DNA of 64,000 nucleotides from Panagrolaimus kolymaensis (GCA_028622995.1 JAJQJQ010000027.1:2914001-2978000); one strand, 5' to 3'. Counted from the first letter of the stretch, positions 1 through 10,632 are shown. A program made the numbers and translations. The notes: generated by a model from the sequence alone, not told the origin.

Positions 1-464
1 GTAGGATAGAATAAGCATGTAATTATTTTATATTTTGAAAATCTTTGAAGCCAAAACTTTAACTGCTCGTTAATTTTATAGCGTATGCTTTTGAGTTATT
101 ACGTGTGATAAACAAAGAAAAGTATTAAGACCACATAAATTGACTAATAAAATTACTTTTTTTCTTCTTCTGTAATCCCAAATACTATGAAAACATGTGC
201 AAAAGCGAGTACCTAAATTTTTTCAAGCAAAAAAGCAGAAATAAAATTTTAATTTTAGTTTTTATTCGGTATTTGTAAATTTTGGAGAAACGCATCAAAA
301 AAAGTAAAAATAAAAATTTTTTTTTCAAAAAATTAGAATAATAATATAGCAATGGTGAAAAGACTGAAAAAGATTTAATTGGGCCCAATTTTTAAACAAT
401 AAAAATATGAGAAAATCAGAAAAAGTTAAAAGTATTATTTTCTACAAAATGACAATATTTTTAG
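1..464. other. A+T-rich sequence, no exon recognised
   Basis: No convincing coding exon is visible here. It is probably intron or upstream sequence of the Srx-like gene that follows, whose first transmembrane exons are not found in the window. The stretch just before 465 ends in a pyrimidine-rich TTTTTAG that serves as a 3' splice site. Confidence 0.5.
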
Positions 465-1627
465 TAAATCCGAGCTTTCCCATAGCTTAATCGGTCTAAA
501 GCTGGGTCAAATTATTCTAATTTGCTGGTACATAACTTTATATGCACAATTTCTCAAAGCTTTAAATAGATTTATTGCAATTCGAAATCCAATATATTAT
601 CAAACAATTTTCAAGGATGCAAATGCAAAATATTTTTTGAGTATTGTAATTTGTTTTTCTTGTCTTCATGGAGTTATTTATTTTTTTGGTAAAATTTTTT
701 AAAGTTTTTTTTAAAGGAAAAACTAAAATAATTTATTTTAGAGGGATGCAATTTTTATTTTGATCCTCCAACTTTAGTTTGGACTTATGAAAATTCTCCA
801 TGCGGTTACGTAATTTCATTTATTATGGATTTCCTGTTTAGTTCCATATTAATGTTAATTATTATTTCAATTGATTGCTGCACTTTGTATTCAATACATT
901 ATAATAAAAAAATATTGAGTTTGTTGCAAATTTTTTTTTGTTGGGTTGTAAAAATGTGGCTTTTTCAGAATTAGGTAGAACAAATCAAAAGAAACCCGAA
1001 GCAATAGAAATTCGATTTTTTATTCAAGTAAGTTTACTATAAAAAATCTGAAAAAAAGTTAATTCAACTAAAAAATTCTTCAATTTTTCTATTATTTCTT
1101 AATAATAAAATAATTTTCTTTTCGAATACGTTTATAAATTTTTGGTTTCTCAGAAGCAATTATTCCCTTTTTTATTAATCACTTATTTCTTGCTTTGAAA
1201 ATCCAGGTTTCGAAAGTTTCTATTTTTGATCTATGAAAATTTTTTTCCTTTTTATCCATATTTTTCGAAAGCTTTATTTTTTCCAAAAAACAACCTGACT
1301 TTTAAAAAAAAAACTTTTTTAGACTTGCCTAACTTCCGTTTTATATTCAATTATGATAGCTTCATTTCATTTGGTTTGGAGATTCACCGATAATCCATGG
1401 CATTTATTTTTTTCCACTAGTGCTGCATGGGAACTTTGTCATGCTTTGGATGCGTAAGTATATATTCAGATCAGAAAAGTAATAACTCATTTTTTTTAAA
1501 TATTTTTTTTAGAGGTTTTATGATTGCATTTAATGCAAAACTTCGAACTCAAATGAAGCCATCCCATTCTTCTCCAGTAAATACAAAAAGTTCAAGAATT
1601 TTTCCATTTATTCGAATTGTTTTTTAA
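465..1627 (+). CDS. Srx-like serpentine (7TM) chemoreceptor, 5' end missing
   Basis: Nematode chemosensory G-protein-coupled receptor, expected in the membrane of sensory neurons. Exons read as 465-688, 742-918, 969-1027, 1323-1453 and 1513-1627. The phases join without a break and give about 235 residues. The third transmembrane region carries LNRFIAIRNPIYY, matching the N-R-F-x-A-I-x-x-P signature of Srx receptors. A Cys-containing extracellular loop (EGCNFYFDPP) follows, then IRFFIQTCLTSVLY in TM6 and a short basic tail ending RIFPFIRIVF. TM1 and TM2 (about 70-90 residues) should lie upstream, but 1-464 shows no such exon. The gene therefore either starts outside the window or is 5'-truncated. 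The donor of exon 2 (GTTTGTT) is weak. Family assignment to Srx rather than a related class is inference from motifs. Confidence 0.7.
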
Positions 1628-2303
1628 CATTTTTTTGTTGGTGAAAGAAAACCTATAAAAAAAAGGAAATAATTCTATCTTTTCTCGATTGATTTATTTT
1701 CCTTTAATTACTACTTAATTTTTTTACATCGACTGAAGGGATATTTACTAAATTTCGTTATTTTTTATGGGGCAAGATTTTTTAATTTTTGTATAATATG
1801 TTTTATTCCAGAATACCAGCTTTTATGCTGTTTACATTAAAATACATATATGTAATTTAACTTTATAATACTTTTTTTAACTATGAAAGACAAATTTAAA
1901 AAAATGTTTATAAAAAATGTTTATAAAAAATATTCAAAAATCAAAGAATAGATTTTCTATGGCAAAGTTGACAGAGACTTATCTCAAAAGTTTATTCTTT
2001 TGTTTAAAAAAAACTAATAAAATGTCGCTGCCTTTTTTTCGGTTTTTCTTTTTTACACCCTTTCTTTCTTGTTTGTATCGATTTTTTCTTTCTTTTTCTT
2101 GTTGATGGCTCATTGGAACCTCAAAAGTTGTAGTTTGATTCGATATAAAAAATTTTTTTTCTCTCTCATTTTTTCCAACGTTATTTTTTGATTCAAACTT
2201 TTTGTATATTTGTTTTTGTGGAATAATTGAGATCTCCATTTCTTCCACCTTTATTTTATAATCGAAAAAATCCCAAAGCTTGTTTTGTTATTTTCTGTCT
2301 AGT
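1628..2303. other. Intergenic; upstream region of F-box-like copy 1
   Basis: No gene is seen. The part around 2070-2140 (ATCGATTTTTTCT, then GATGGCTCATTGGAACCTC and AAAGTTGT) resembles 3328-3385 upstream of the next copy. The tandem duplication therefore included upstream sequence. Confidence 0.5.
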
Positions 2304-3109
2304 ATTTCGCATCCAAATCCTCAATATTCTTTTGATTCACCACGCAACCAAAACTTTTCGCTTCCATCCGATGTTATTCCAATTATTTTAAATAATTGTG
2401 TTTCGCCGAAAGTTTTTCAAAAACTTCAACAAGCATGCAAATATTTTTTCTCCAAAAAGAAAGTTATCGTAATTTTTGAACCTTTTTGTGTGAAAATAAT
2501 CAAACTATGCTAGCGAAAAATCGTAACTGGAGTACATTACAAAAAAAAGAAGAAAACAAAGAATATTTAATCAAATATTGGATTGTTGGAAAATTTGATC
2601 TTATGAAAAATTATGCTTTTTCTCCTTTAAAATATTTATATCAATGCAATTTAAAAATTTTACTCATTTACAGAATGGTTTTAAATTATAATGAAATATG
2701 CTTTTTATTAAATGGAGGAAAAATTGAAAGTCTTCATTTGGATTTTGTATCTATTAACTATGAAAATGGGCAGCCTGTAAATATGGATGCAATACTTTCC
2801 AAATGTCCAAATCTTAAATATTGTGAATATGAAAATCGTTTGGAAATTTTTAATTCTCAAACTTTTGAAAATATAAATTCCATTAATTTTATTAACTGAA
2901 AAATCAAACGTTTTCATTTACGAATCAATCAAATGGAAAAAGAAACTTCACCAGAAAACTTAATTAAATTTTTCAAAAATAAAGTAAGCGACTTGTTGGA
3001 ATTTACAACGATTTTGTTTTCAAAAAAGTTAGAAGATGAATTTTCTGAATTTGTTGAAAATGTTAAAAATGAATTAAAGGAAAATGATTTTCGTGTTAGC
3101 TATATTTAA
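2304..3109 (+). pseudogene. F-box-like family copy 1, broken
   Basis: Paralogue of the intact genes at 7054 and 8745. It keeps the N-terminal QYSFDSPRNQNFSLPSDV block, the F-box-like LP-x-x-V-I-x-x-I-L-N-N-C core, the CKYFFSKKK stretch and the later FLLNGGKIESLHLDFVSINY region. Three lesions are visible against the intact copies. The start codon position reads ATT (2304-2306) where the others have ATG. The frame shifts by one base between about 2470 and 2513. A TGA at 2897-2899 interrupts the third segment, after which homologous sequence continues to a TAA at 3107-3109. The intact copies have no intron here, so splicing does not explain the breaks. Pseudogene status is well supported. Confidence 0.8.
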
Positions 3110-3552
3110 ATTATTTTAAAAATTTTGTCTTTGTTTTTAATTTTTGCTTTGTGTATCATTTTTTTGCTATATTTTTTGTGTTTTTGTTTGAATTATTTTT
3201 ATGATAAAATTTATACTATTTTTTACGTACACAAATAACGAATAAAAAAAGTTTTATAAAAATATTTATAATATTTAAAGTTTCCTTTTACTTCAAAATA
3301 CCTATGTAATTGTTTTTGTCATTTTATCGATTTTTTCTCTCTATAATGGCGGATTGGTCTGAACTTTGAAAGTTGTTTTTGGTTAATCAAAATACTTATC
3401 TTTCTTTTATATTCTCTTAGGCAAAAATTGACCCAAATAAATTTTTTTCAGGGAAAAACTCTTTTAATTTTTTTTTCAATTTTTTTTTGACTCAAGTTGG
3501 TATAACAAAAAAATTTGATATTTGCGTCTTCTTCTTCCACTTTGTTGAAAAT
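3110..3552. other. Intergenic; 3' flank of copy 1 and upstream of copy 2
   Basis: A+T-rich with AATAAA-like sequence near 3239. The block at 3328-3385 is a diverged duplicate of the upstream region of copy 1. Nothing else is recognised. Confidence 0.45.
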
Positions 3553-3789
3553 ATGGCTGCTCCATTCCATCAATATTCTTTTGATTCACCACGTCATCAA
3601 TATTTTTCAATTCCTTCGAATGTGATTTATTTAGTTTTAAATAATTGTGTTTCACCCGAACTTTTTCAAAAATTTCAAAAAACATGCAAATATTTTTTCT
3701 CTAAAAAGAAAGTAGCTGTTATAAGCATCCGTGTTTATTTTGGTAAAAATGAAATTTTGTTTGATAGAAAAGTCCGACCTGGTGTTTAA
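3553..3789 (+). pseudogene. F-box-like family copy 2, truncated
   Basis: An ATG at 3553 opens a 78-residue frame with the family N-terminus (HQYSFDSPRHQYFSIPSN), the F-box-like I-P-S-N-V-I-x-x-V-L-N-N-C core and the CKYFFSKKK block. About 75 codons in, similarity to the intact members stops and the frame ends at TAA 3787-3789. The remaining 190 or so residues of the family are not found downstream in matching form, because the next copy at 4085 is a separate, divergent gene. It is either a decayed copy or a short protein holding only the F-box-like part. Truncation by deletion is the simpler reading. Confidence 0.6.
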
Positions 3790-4084
3790 AGGTAAGAAAA
3801 CCCATCAAATAAATTAGTCTGTAGTGACATAAAAAATAAAAAAAAATTTGGCCTCATGCTCATCGTGCAAATTTTCCTAAAAAGATATCCTTGCTTTTCT
3901 TAAATCGATAAAAATCATGACAAACTTTTATTAAATGTTGCATATTTTTGAATGGTTTCTTTCTTGAGAGCAAAAAGGTCAACGTTGTTTTTCATTTAAT
4001 AAGATACGCACTCCTTTTGTCTCAAAAAAATTTCATTTGTATTTAATATTTAGCATATTTACATAGGATAATCAATTTTTTTTA

Positions 4085-5102
4085 ATGATGAAAGAATTAT
4101 CATCATTTTTGCCTCAAAAATTTTTAATTCCTTATCCAATTATTAGTTACTTGGGAACAAATGTTAAATCAAAAAGTGTTTATGAAAAGCTTCTCAAAAC
4201 TTGCAAATATTTTTTCAACAAGTTTCGTATTCTTTTAGTTAAAAGCTCTTTTAAAAAGAAAATTTTTTTCCAAGTTTTCAATGAAGAAATTTGCCTTCAA
4301 ATAAAAAGAAATGAATATATTCTTAACGATCCTTTCTTAAAAATTTGGCTTTTTAAACGCTTCCAGGTTTCACATCCTTCAAATATTGCTTCTTCAATAG
4401 CTTCAAAAGTGTATCGATGCGATGTTTCTGCCCTTCGACTCTATAATCAAATTCTTACTTTTGATGAATATCAAACTTTTACTTCTTCTGGCACTATTGA
4501 AAATTTAACATTTAAGGAAACATGTGTAAAATATTCTAATGATTTACCTGTTCCATTTGAAAATATTATTAAAAAGCTTCCTAATATTAAAACTATAGAA
4601 TGGTGTGTGTCTTTATGGCTTTATCGCGAGCATGAACCGATATAAATGTTTTTTATATTAGTATTAATTAACTAAATGTCTCATTATTAAAAAAAATTTA
4701 GGGTTATGTCCGACAATGAAATCATGTTATTTCCAGATACAGCGGAAAATATTATTAATATTTTTAGCAAGCTTGAAAAGTTACATTTTTTCCAATGTGA
4801 AAACATTCAAGAAAAGTTCGATTTTCAATCTTTTTCTATTTTTCTTAAAGTAAGTTTTAAAGTTATTTATTCCAAGAAAAAGCAATAAGCTATTTTTGCA
4901 GAAAAATGAAAAACTTAAAGTTTACTTGCGCTATTCTGTTCCATTATCTAAAGATTACAAAGATATGATTCAAAAATGTATATATGAAATCATTGAAAAT
5001 CCGCCTCCAAAAGTTACTTATGTTCAATTTTATTGTCAAAATAAAAAAGCATTTGAAAAATTAGCGGAATTATACTTTGCAACCTATTGTCGGTATAGTT
5101 AA
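4085..5102 (+). CDS. Divergent F-box-like family member with two introns
   Basis: Exons read as 4085-4602, 4702-4849 and 4902-5102, about 288 residues. The N-terminus lacks the QYSFDSP block and begins MMKELSSFLPQKFLIPYP. It then has a family-like F-box core and CKYFFNKFRILLV. The middle (LTFDEYQTFTSSGTIENLTF) aligns with FDEIRFLLNGGKIETLSL of the intact copies. The first donor (TG then GTGTGTGTC) is weak. It was chosen because it keeps the frame and because the joined product (IEWVMSDNEIMLFPD) aligns with the corresponding stretch of the paralogues. Without this intron the frame ends at TAA 4643-4645. The second intron has a good GTAAGT donor and TTTTTGCAG acceptor. F-box proteins usually act as substrate adaptors of SCF ubiquitin ligases; that role here is inference. 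Confidence 0.6.
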
Positions 5103-5780
5103 AGTTTTACTTATTGCGAAACATTTTTTTATCAAAGTTTTGTCTTTTACTTTTCTATTTTAAAATTTTATTTTTAATTCTACCAAAATGTTGTTCTGAA
5201 TGAATTTTGTCTGAAGATAAATCTTAGTTATGGAAAATATTGTGTAAATTGAAATTTAAAAAATTATATTAACAATGATAGCCAAAATTAACCTTTTATT
5301 TTTTTTTTGCCCTTTTTGTACTTCCATTTTGCTTGCATTTTTGTGTTATCTGCTTATTGAAAATAGTCCGTTCGAAAAAAATTTTAATTTTCTAAAAACC
5401 AAAAATTAAAGTCTTAACAATTTATTTCGACTTTTTTATGTGATCTGCAACTTGCTTAGTATGAAATTATTTTGTTCACCGAGATATTTCTCCACTGTCT
5501 TTAAAAAACTTATAAATAGCAGAACAAAAACATAGTTTTTTTTATATTTCATGCCTCTTCTACTTATTTGTTAAAGTTCCATTAAAGTTTTTAACCCTCT
5601 TTGATACTTGTATAGCATTCTTTTTAAAACATATATAATTAAAACATAATCAGGATTATAAATTTATAATATAAAATGGCAAAATTTAAAGAGAGTTGTT
5701 ATAAAAATAAATAAATGAGTTTAATATAATTAAAAAGAAAATTTATTATTAAATGATTTTTGTCATTTTTTTAAGCAAAG
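5103..5780. other. Intergenic, no gene seen
   Basis: A+T-rich 3' flanks of two convergent genes. No conserved feature is recognised. Confidence 0.4.
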
Positions 5781-6063
5781 TTATCCTGAGCAACAACATC
5801 GTCCTGGTGAATTACAACATGACATTCCTGAAGGACAGCAACAAACATCTCCTCCATTACAAACGCATCTCTTGTATCGAATATAAGTCGATGTTAGATT
5901 TCTATCTCGATAGTGTCCTTCTCCATGGTCTTCACCATCAGAGGGAACTGAAAAGAATTACAAAATTAAAAAAACTTTTAAAAAAATGGTAACTCCCTCT
6001 AATAAAAAACTTACATGCAGCAGAGAAAACAATTAAAAATGAAAGAAAAATAACAAGTTTCAT
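5781..6063 (-). CDS. Small secreted Cys-rich peptide (71 residues)
   Basis: Two-exon gene on the minus strand: exon 1 is 6063-6015 and exon 2 is 5947-5781. The intron has GTAAGT at its 5' end and CTTTTCAG at its 3' end. The joined length is 216 nt, exactly 72 codons with the stop. Exon 1 encodes a typical signal peptide (MKLVIFLSFLIVFSAA). Exon 2 encodes an acidic/His stretch (SDGEDHGEGHYRDRN), then YKRCVCNGGDVCCCPSG and a Cys-rich end with CC, CCC and a final CSG. Ten cysteines fall in the last 28 or so residues, in clusters C-x-C, CCC, CC and CCC. No family is recognised. The spacing is loosely reminiscent of granulin-type or metal-binding Cys clusters. It lies alone inside the F-box-like cluster, on the opposite strand. 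Confidence 0.75.
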
Positions 6064-7053
6064 CTTCCTTTAACAAAATCACAAAATATTGGATGGTAAA
6101 AATTGGAAGATTCAAATTCCATTTTATACTAAATTTTGAGTGTTGATTTATGACTAAAGTTTTTTTAATAAAAAAAAACAAAAAACATTTTCATTTATAT
6201 TTTCCTTTTCAAAAATTGTTTATCAAACAAAATAAAGAAAAATAAAAATTAAAAACAATTTTATGTTTCAAAAGCTATGGCTTTGATAAAAATATTTTTC
6301 TTAAAAAAGCATCTTGTGTTATTGTTTGAAATGACAAACATACATATTTATGACTCAAAAAATTATGCTTAATGTAAAAATAAAAATATTTACGCTTGAT
6401 TTAACGGAGGAAAAAGTTTTCGAAAGAGTGTGACTTATCTTTCTTTCTATTGACATTGGTACACACCTTTGACTCATGTTTTTTAATAAATCAATTTTTT
6501 TTTGCAAAAAAGTATTTTTTTAAATTTATTTTTAAATTAAACTTTCCTTGAATTTTTTGTGTTGATGAATCAAGAACATTCAAATAATATAGAATTTTTT
6601 TTTATTAAATACAATAAAAAAACTAATCGCCACACAAAAAGACTTCTTCATTTTTACTTAGAATTGTCCTTTTAATTGTGTTTATCAAAATAAAATAACC
6701 TATTTTGTTATCAAAAAATGTGGATATACCTCGAGACTTTCAGAAAAATAAAATAATAAAATCTTCATATTCACCTTGAAAAAAAGACAGTTTTATATGT
6801 TTCTAAGAGTTTTGTTGTTGCAAAAGACTCTCATTATTTGTTATATATTTTTGGCTTGCTGGATTAATACTGAGCAACGAGTTGTTATTTTTATCATGAA
6901 CCTTTATGCTCTAAGCTTACACTTGACCTAGAAAAAATTTGTTATTGCTAACTTTCAAAAACAAATATGCTTTTATTTTTAGTTATACTTTCCAATCATT
7001 TTTTCCTGTTCTTTTTCTTTCAAGAATAGTTTATAATTTTTTCTACTTCAATT
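6064..7053. other. Intergenic, about 1 kb
   Basis: Shared upstream region of the minus-strand Cys-rich peptide gene and the plus-strand F-box-like gene at 7054. No coding exon, RNA gene or repeat is recognised. Confidence 0.4.
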
Positions 7054-7881
7054 ATGTCTCACCCAAATTCTCAATATTCTTTTGATTCACCTCGCCGTCA
7101 AAAGTTTTCTCTACCAAACCCAATAATTCATTATGTTTTAAACAATTGCATTTCGCCAGAAATATTTCAAAAGCTACAAAAAACATGCAAATATTTTTTA
7201 TGGAAAAAGAAAGTCAACGTAATTAATATTCCTATTTCTTTCAAATCAGAAAAACATTGGGAAATAGAATGCAAAGCTTTATTAATAAATTTGTACAAAA
7301 GAAACAAAAAGTCCTCTAAAATGATAAAATATTGGCTAACAAAAAGTTTATCAATGAATCGTGATTTTCCATTGAATGACTTATCTTTTTTTTATCGATT
7401 CAACTTAAATTCCTTAGAAGTTATTAAACAAAATTTTAATTTTGATGAAATACGCTTTTTATTAAATGGAGGAAAAATTGAAACACTTAGTTTATTGGGA
7501 GTAAATATTAGATATGAAAATGATGAGCCTGTTACTTTAGATGTTATTCTTGCCCAATGCCCAGAAATAGTTAAAGTTGCATATAGCAACATATGCGAAA
7601 TATTTGAATCATCAACTTTTGAAAAAATAAATACAATGAAATTCATTAAAAAATTTAAAAAACTCAGTTTGTATATATTTCAAATAGAAACTGAAATAAA
7701 CACAGAAATATTACTCGAAATTTATAAAAATAAATTTGACTTTTTGCGCGATTGGTCGCAATTTGTTCTATTTAATGGTTTGTATATTCGCTTTCCAAGT
7801 TTTTTAGAAGATTTAAAAATGAAGTTCAAAGATATTAGAGTTGGTATAATGTGTTTAGGGATGGCGCGGGCCGGGCTTTAG
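7054..7881 (+). CDS. F-box-like family protein with a transposon-derived C-terminus
   Basis: Single-exon frame of 275 residues from ATG 7054. It begins MSHPNSQYSFDSPRRQ, then an F-box-like region at about residues 18-55 (FSLPNPIIHYVLNNC, LQKTCKYFLWKKK). A Leu-rich C-terminal region follows, with FDEIRFLLNGGKIETLSL near 130-147 and LDVILAQCP near 165. This layout resembles the F-box plus substrate-recognition layout of nematode F-box families. The final seven residues (GMARAGL) and the TAG come from a 170-bp hAT-type element inserted at 7856. The pre-insertion frame would have ended seven codons later with different residues, so the body of the protein is intact. Any ubiquitin-ligase role is inferred from the fold-like motif only. 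Confidence 0.75.
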   Translation: MSHPNSQYSFDSPRRQKFSLPNPIIHYVLNNCISPEIFQKLQKTCKYFLWKKKVNVINIPISFKSEKHWEIECKALLINLYKRNKKSSKMIKYWLTKSLSMNRDFPLNDLSFFYRFNLNSLEVIKQNFNFDEIRFLLNGGKIETLSLLGVNIRYENDEPVTLDVILAQCPEIVKVAYSNICEIFESSTFEKINTMKFIKKFKKLSLYIFQIETEINTEILLEIYKNKFDFLRDWSQFVLFNGLYIRFPSFLEDLKMKFKDIRVGIMCLGMARAGL

Positions 7882-8033
7882 ATTTTGGTCCCGACTAAGG
7901 TCGGGCCTTCAAAATTTTTGTTCTTGACTTGGTAACCCCATTGATTTTTTTTCTTTTATTTTTTTTAAAATCACAAATCTCGGCCCGGAACCAAAAAAAT
8001 CAGGCCCGGCCGTATGTCATCCCTAAATGTGTT
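7848..8033. mobile_element. hAT-type MITE (170 bp) with 8-bp target-site duplication
   Basis: The element spans 7856-8025. It begins TAGGGATGGCGCGGGCCGGG and ends GGCCGTATGTCATCCCTA. The ends share the inverted TAGGGATG and an inverted GGCCGGGC a few bases in. It is flanked by the perfect 8-bp duplication AATGTGTT (7848-7855 and 8026-8033). The 8-bp duplication and TA(G)GG-type ends are hallmarks of the hAT superfamily. Extra GGCCCGG-type motifs inside both ends look like subterminal transposase-binding repeats. There is no coding capacity. The G+C-rich ends stand out sharply from the surroundings. Confidence 0.85.
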
Positions 8034-8744
8034 TAATGCAAAATTATAATTTTGTCTGAAATTTGTATTTTTTTTAATAAATCTTTTACAAGTAACTCTA
8101 AACTGTTTTCATTTTATTTTTCGCATTTTTTTCATTTTATTTTTAAATATTGTTCTTTTTTTAAATTTTTTTTATTTGGTTCAAAGAGAAAATAAATATT
8201 TTTTTGCATTGTTTCATTTTTATTTTACATATCTTAGAGTTATTGAGAGTCTTAGGAAGAAAATACAAATAAAGGTTACCATTCTTTCTTTCTTCAAAGG
8301 GGTTGTTTTTTGTTTTGGTTCATGCCATTTTTTTGTGAGTATTCTCAGAAATTATCACTTGACTGACCTTGTGAAAAATTTGTTTTTTTCAATAGCAAAA
8401 AAAATCATTGTATATTTTTTGTCAAAACATTTAAGACAGAGAAAAATTTCCTACAAAATCATACCAATTATTTAATTTTTGTAAACAAATCCTTCATTTC
8501 CGCATAAGCGTGGTCGGGTCAAGCAAAGAGAAAAAATTGTTTTTGGTTCAAACCAATAACAACTTTTTCATTTTTCTCATAGGCTTTCACTTGTTCCAGT
8601 TTTTAAGAAATCCTTTTGGTCGCGAAAAAAACAATTTTCTTTCAATTATTTTATTTTTCTGCGAATTTTATTTGTCTTCACTTTTTATTTTTCTGACTAT
8701 TATTGAGTTGTCGTATTTATAAATATTATTTTTGATTTAATATT
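8034..8744. other. Intergenic, T-rich
   Basis: 3' flank of the preceding F-box-like gene (AATAAA near 8079) and upstream region of the next. Open frames here are low-complexity, Phe-rich and lack ATG-supported structure. No gene is called. Confidence 0.4.
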
Positions 8745-9536
8745 ATGTCACATCAAAATTCTCAATATTCTTTTGATTCCCCCCTTCGACAAAATTTTTG
8801 TCTTCCATTTGAAGTTATTAATTTTATTCTGAATAATTGTGTTTCACCAAAATTATTTCTAAAGCTTCAACAAACCTGTAAATATATTTTATGGAAAAAG
8901 AAAGTCATCGTTATTGATAATCCAATGTGGTATTGGGATGGAAAAATTTGGTTGACAAAAAATGGGTCATTGCTAAGAGACTTAACAGATTCCAAAAAAG
9001 CTAATCATGGCTTTCAATTTTGGGTCACAAGAAGCTTTTCATTATACCAAAATTGCACACATTTGTCTTACATTTATCGCACCAATTTAATTTCTTTATG
9101 TATTAAAAAACAAAATTTAAATTTTGATGAAATGATGTTTGTATTAAATGGCAATCAATTAAAAAAACTTTATCTAATTGCTGTAAACATCAAATATAAA
9201 AGTGATCAACCAGTTACCATCGACGCTATACTTTCTCAATGTCCTCAATTAATTGAATGTGTTTACGATAACCATTGTGAAATTTTCACAAATTCAACTT
9301 TTGAAAAACTTAATTCACTTCATTTTAAAAATAAACTTGAATATATACAAATTCAAATAACATTTATGGAAGGCAAAGTTAATCATGAAATCGTAGCTGA
9401 ATTTTTCAACAATAAAATTGATTTATCCAAAAAATGGTCTTGCATCTTCCTCTGTGGTATTTTACAAAGTCGTTACAATGAATTTTTAAAATTTCTAAAA
9501 GCCGGATTCAAAAATAGCAAATTCACTATTAACTGA
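8745..9536 (+). CDS. F-box-like family protein, intact
   Basis: Single-exon frame of 263 residues from ATG 8745 to TGA. It carries the family N-terminus MSHQNSQYSFDSPLRQ and an F-box-like core at about 18-55 (FCLPFEVINFILNNC, LQQTCKYILWKKK). FDEMMFVLNGNQLKKLYL lies near 128-145, DAILSQCPQLIE near 165, and a short C-terminus ends FKNSKFTIN. It is collinear with the gene at 7054 over its whole length, with no frame break. Together with that gene it is the reference for judging the damaged copies at 2304 and 3553. AATAAA sequences follow near 9645. Function is inferred only from the F-box-like motif; lineage-specific F-box expansions are common in nematodes. Confidence 0.75.
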   Translation: MSHQNSQYSFDSPLRQNFCLPFEVINFILNNCVSPKLFLKLQQTCKYILWKKKVIVIDNPMWYWDGKIWLTKNGSLLRDLTDSKKANHGFQFWVTRSFSLYQNCTHLSYIYRTNLISLCIKKQNLNFDEMMFVLNGNQLKKLYLIAVNIKYKSDQPVTIDAILSQCPQLIECVYDNHCEIFTNSTFEKLNSLHFKNKLEYIQIQITFMEGKVNHEIVAEFFNNKIDLSKKWSCIFLCGILQSRYNEFLKFLKAGFKNSKFTIN

Positions 9537-9764
9537 TGTGAAAAGACTATCATATTTTTTTAAGTTTTAGAAACTTTGTTTTATCATTTTTTGCTGAAAT
9601 TCGATTTTGTTAAATTTTTTTTGTTCGTTCTTTTTATTTTATCATAAATAAATTATAAACAACCATACAAAATTTCATTCTAGCTAAGTTTGGATTATAT
9701 ATCTTTTAAAAATAACATATAATAAAAAAACTATAAGTTAACCAAAAAATTTATTAAAAATGTT

Positions 9765-10632
9765 TTAATAATGTTTATTTTTTTCAAGTTCTTCACGTTC
9801 TTGCAAACGCTTTTCAAGGCCAGGAAGAGCAAAAATTCGACCTCGATGAGGTTTCAAAGGTTCAAACAATTTTTCTTGACTATTGCCCTTTGAATTTCTC
9901 AAAGTTCCATCGGTGGCATCAGCCAAAAGAAAATCGAGCCAAGTTACCTAAAACAAATAGATTTGGATAAATATGTATTTTTTTTAAATCAGAAAAAATA
10001 TTGAAAAAATTTACTTTATTTCCAACTACAAAGTCACCATTTTTTTGTAATTGTTTGGTAAAAACTGGAGCAAATTGTTCAACACCAAATTTAAAGCAAT
10101 CATTTTCAGCTTCTTTTTGCTAAAATAAAAATTAACCTTTTTTGGTTTCGAAGCGAAAATTTTAAAGAATTAAAAGTTTTACCTTTTCTTCAGGCAAATT
10201 AAAGATTTTAGCTTCAACCATTGTTCCAATTCGTGCAAAATAATCCATTATATGTTCAGCAAATGAATCACAAAGAGCTTGATCTTCAAGAGTTTCAGCT
10301 AAAGCTCCATATTTTGCTGCGATATATCGATAAATGGCCGTGGTTTGAGCAATCACAATATCGTTGTTTACAATCAAAACTGGAACTTGACCAAATGGAA
10401 AAGCTAAAAACAAAGATTTTTTTGAAACTTAATTTTGAGATGAAAAAAATTTAGAAAAAGTTAATATTTTCTTGATTAAAATTTTTTTAAACTTACTTTC
10501 TTTAAGTTTTGGATAATCATCATCACTAATATGAGTATCAGTGAAAGGAACTTTCAAATAATCCATTAACAAACGCATTCCACCAGCTCTACCATTAATA
10601 GGAAAATATTTTAATTCCAATTGCGGAGCCAT
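9765..10632 (-). CDS. Glutathione S-transferase, sigma/nematode type
   Basis: Conjugates glutathione to electrophiles; cytosolic. Exons on the minus strand are 10632-10497, 10403-10183, 10119-10015 and 9947-9765, giving 645 nt or 214 residues, the usual cytosolic GST length. The N-terminal thioredoxin-like domain starts [20 protein letters not shown], with the Tyr in KYF at the usual catalytic position. The glutathione-site loop FGQVPVL has its cis-Pro, and [11 protein letters not shown] follows. The C-terminal helical domain has the conserved [10 protein letters not shown] segment. Nematode sigma GSTs normally read -QSxAI- where this one has AQTTAI, a conservative change. All introns are short with GT-AG ends. 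AATAAA lies just downstream on the minus strand near 9750. Confidence 0.9.

Noticed and set aside
1979..2248. Lys-rich minus-strand open frame
   Set aside because: Low-complexity A/T-run coding, no ATG-supported structure, and it overlaps the duplicated upstream region of the F-box-like genes.
7392..7646. Minus-strand frame inside the F-box-like gene
   Set aside because: Antisense shadow of a conserved coding region present in all paralogues.
8176..8722. Two Phe-rich plus-strand frames between F-box-like genes
   Set aside because: T-rich intergenic sequence. No family similarity, splice structure or plausible start.
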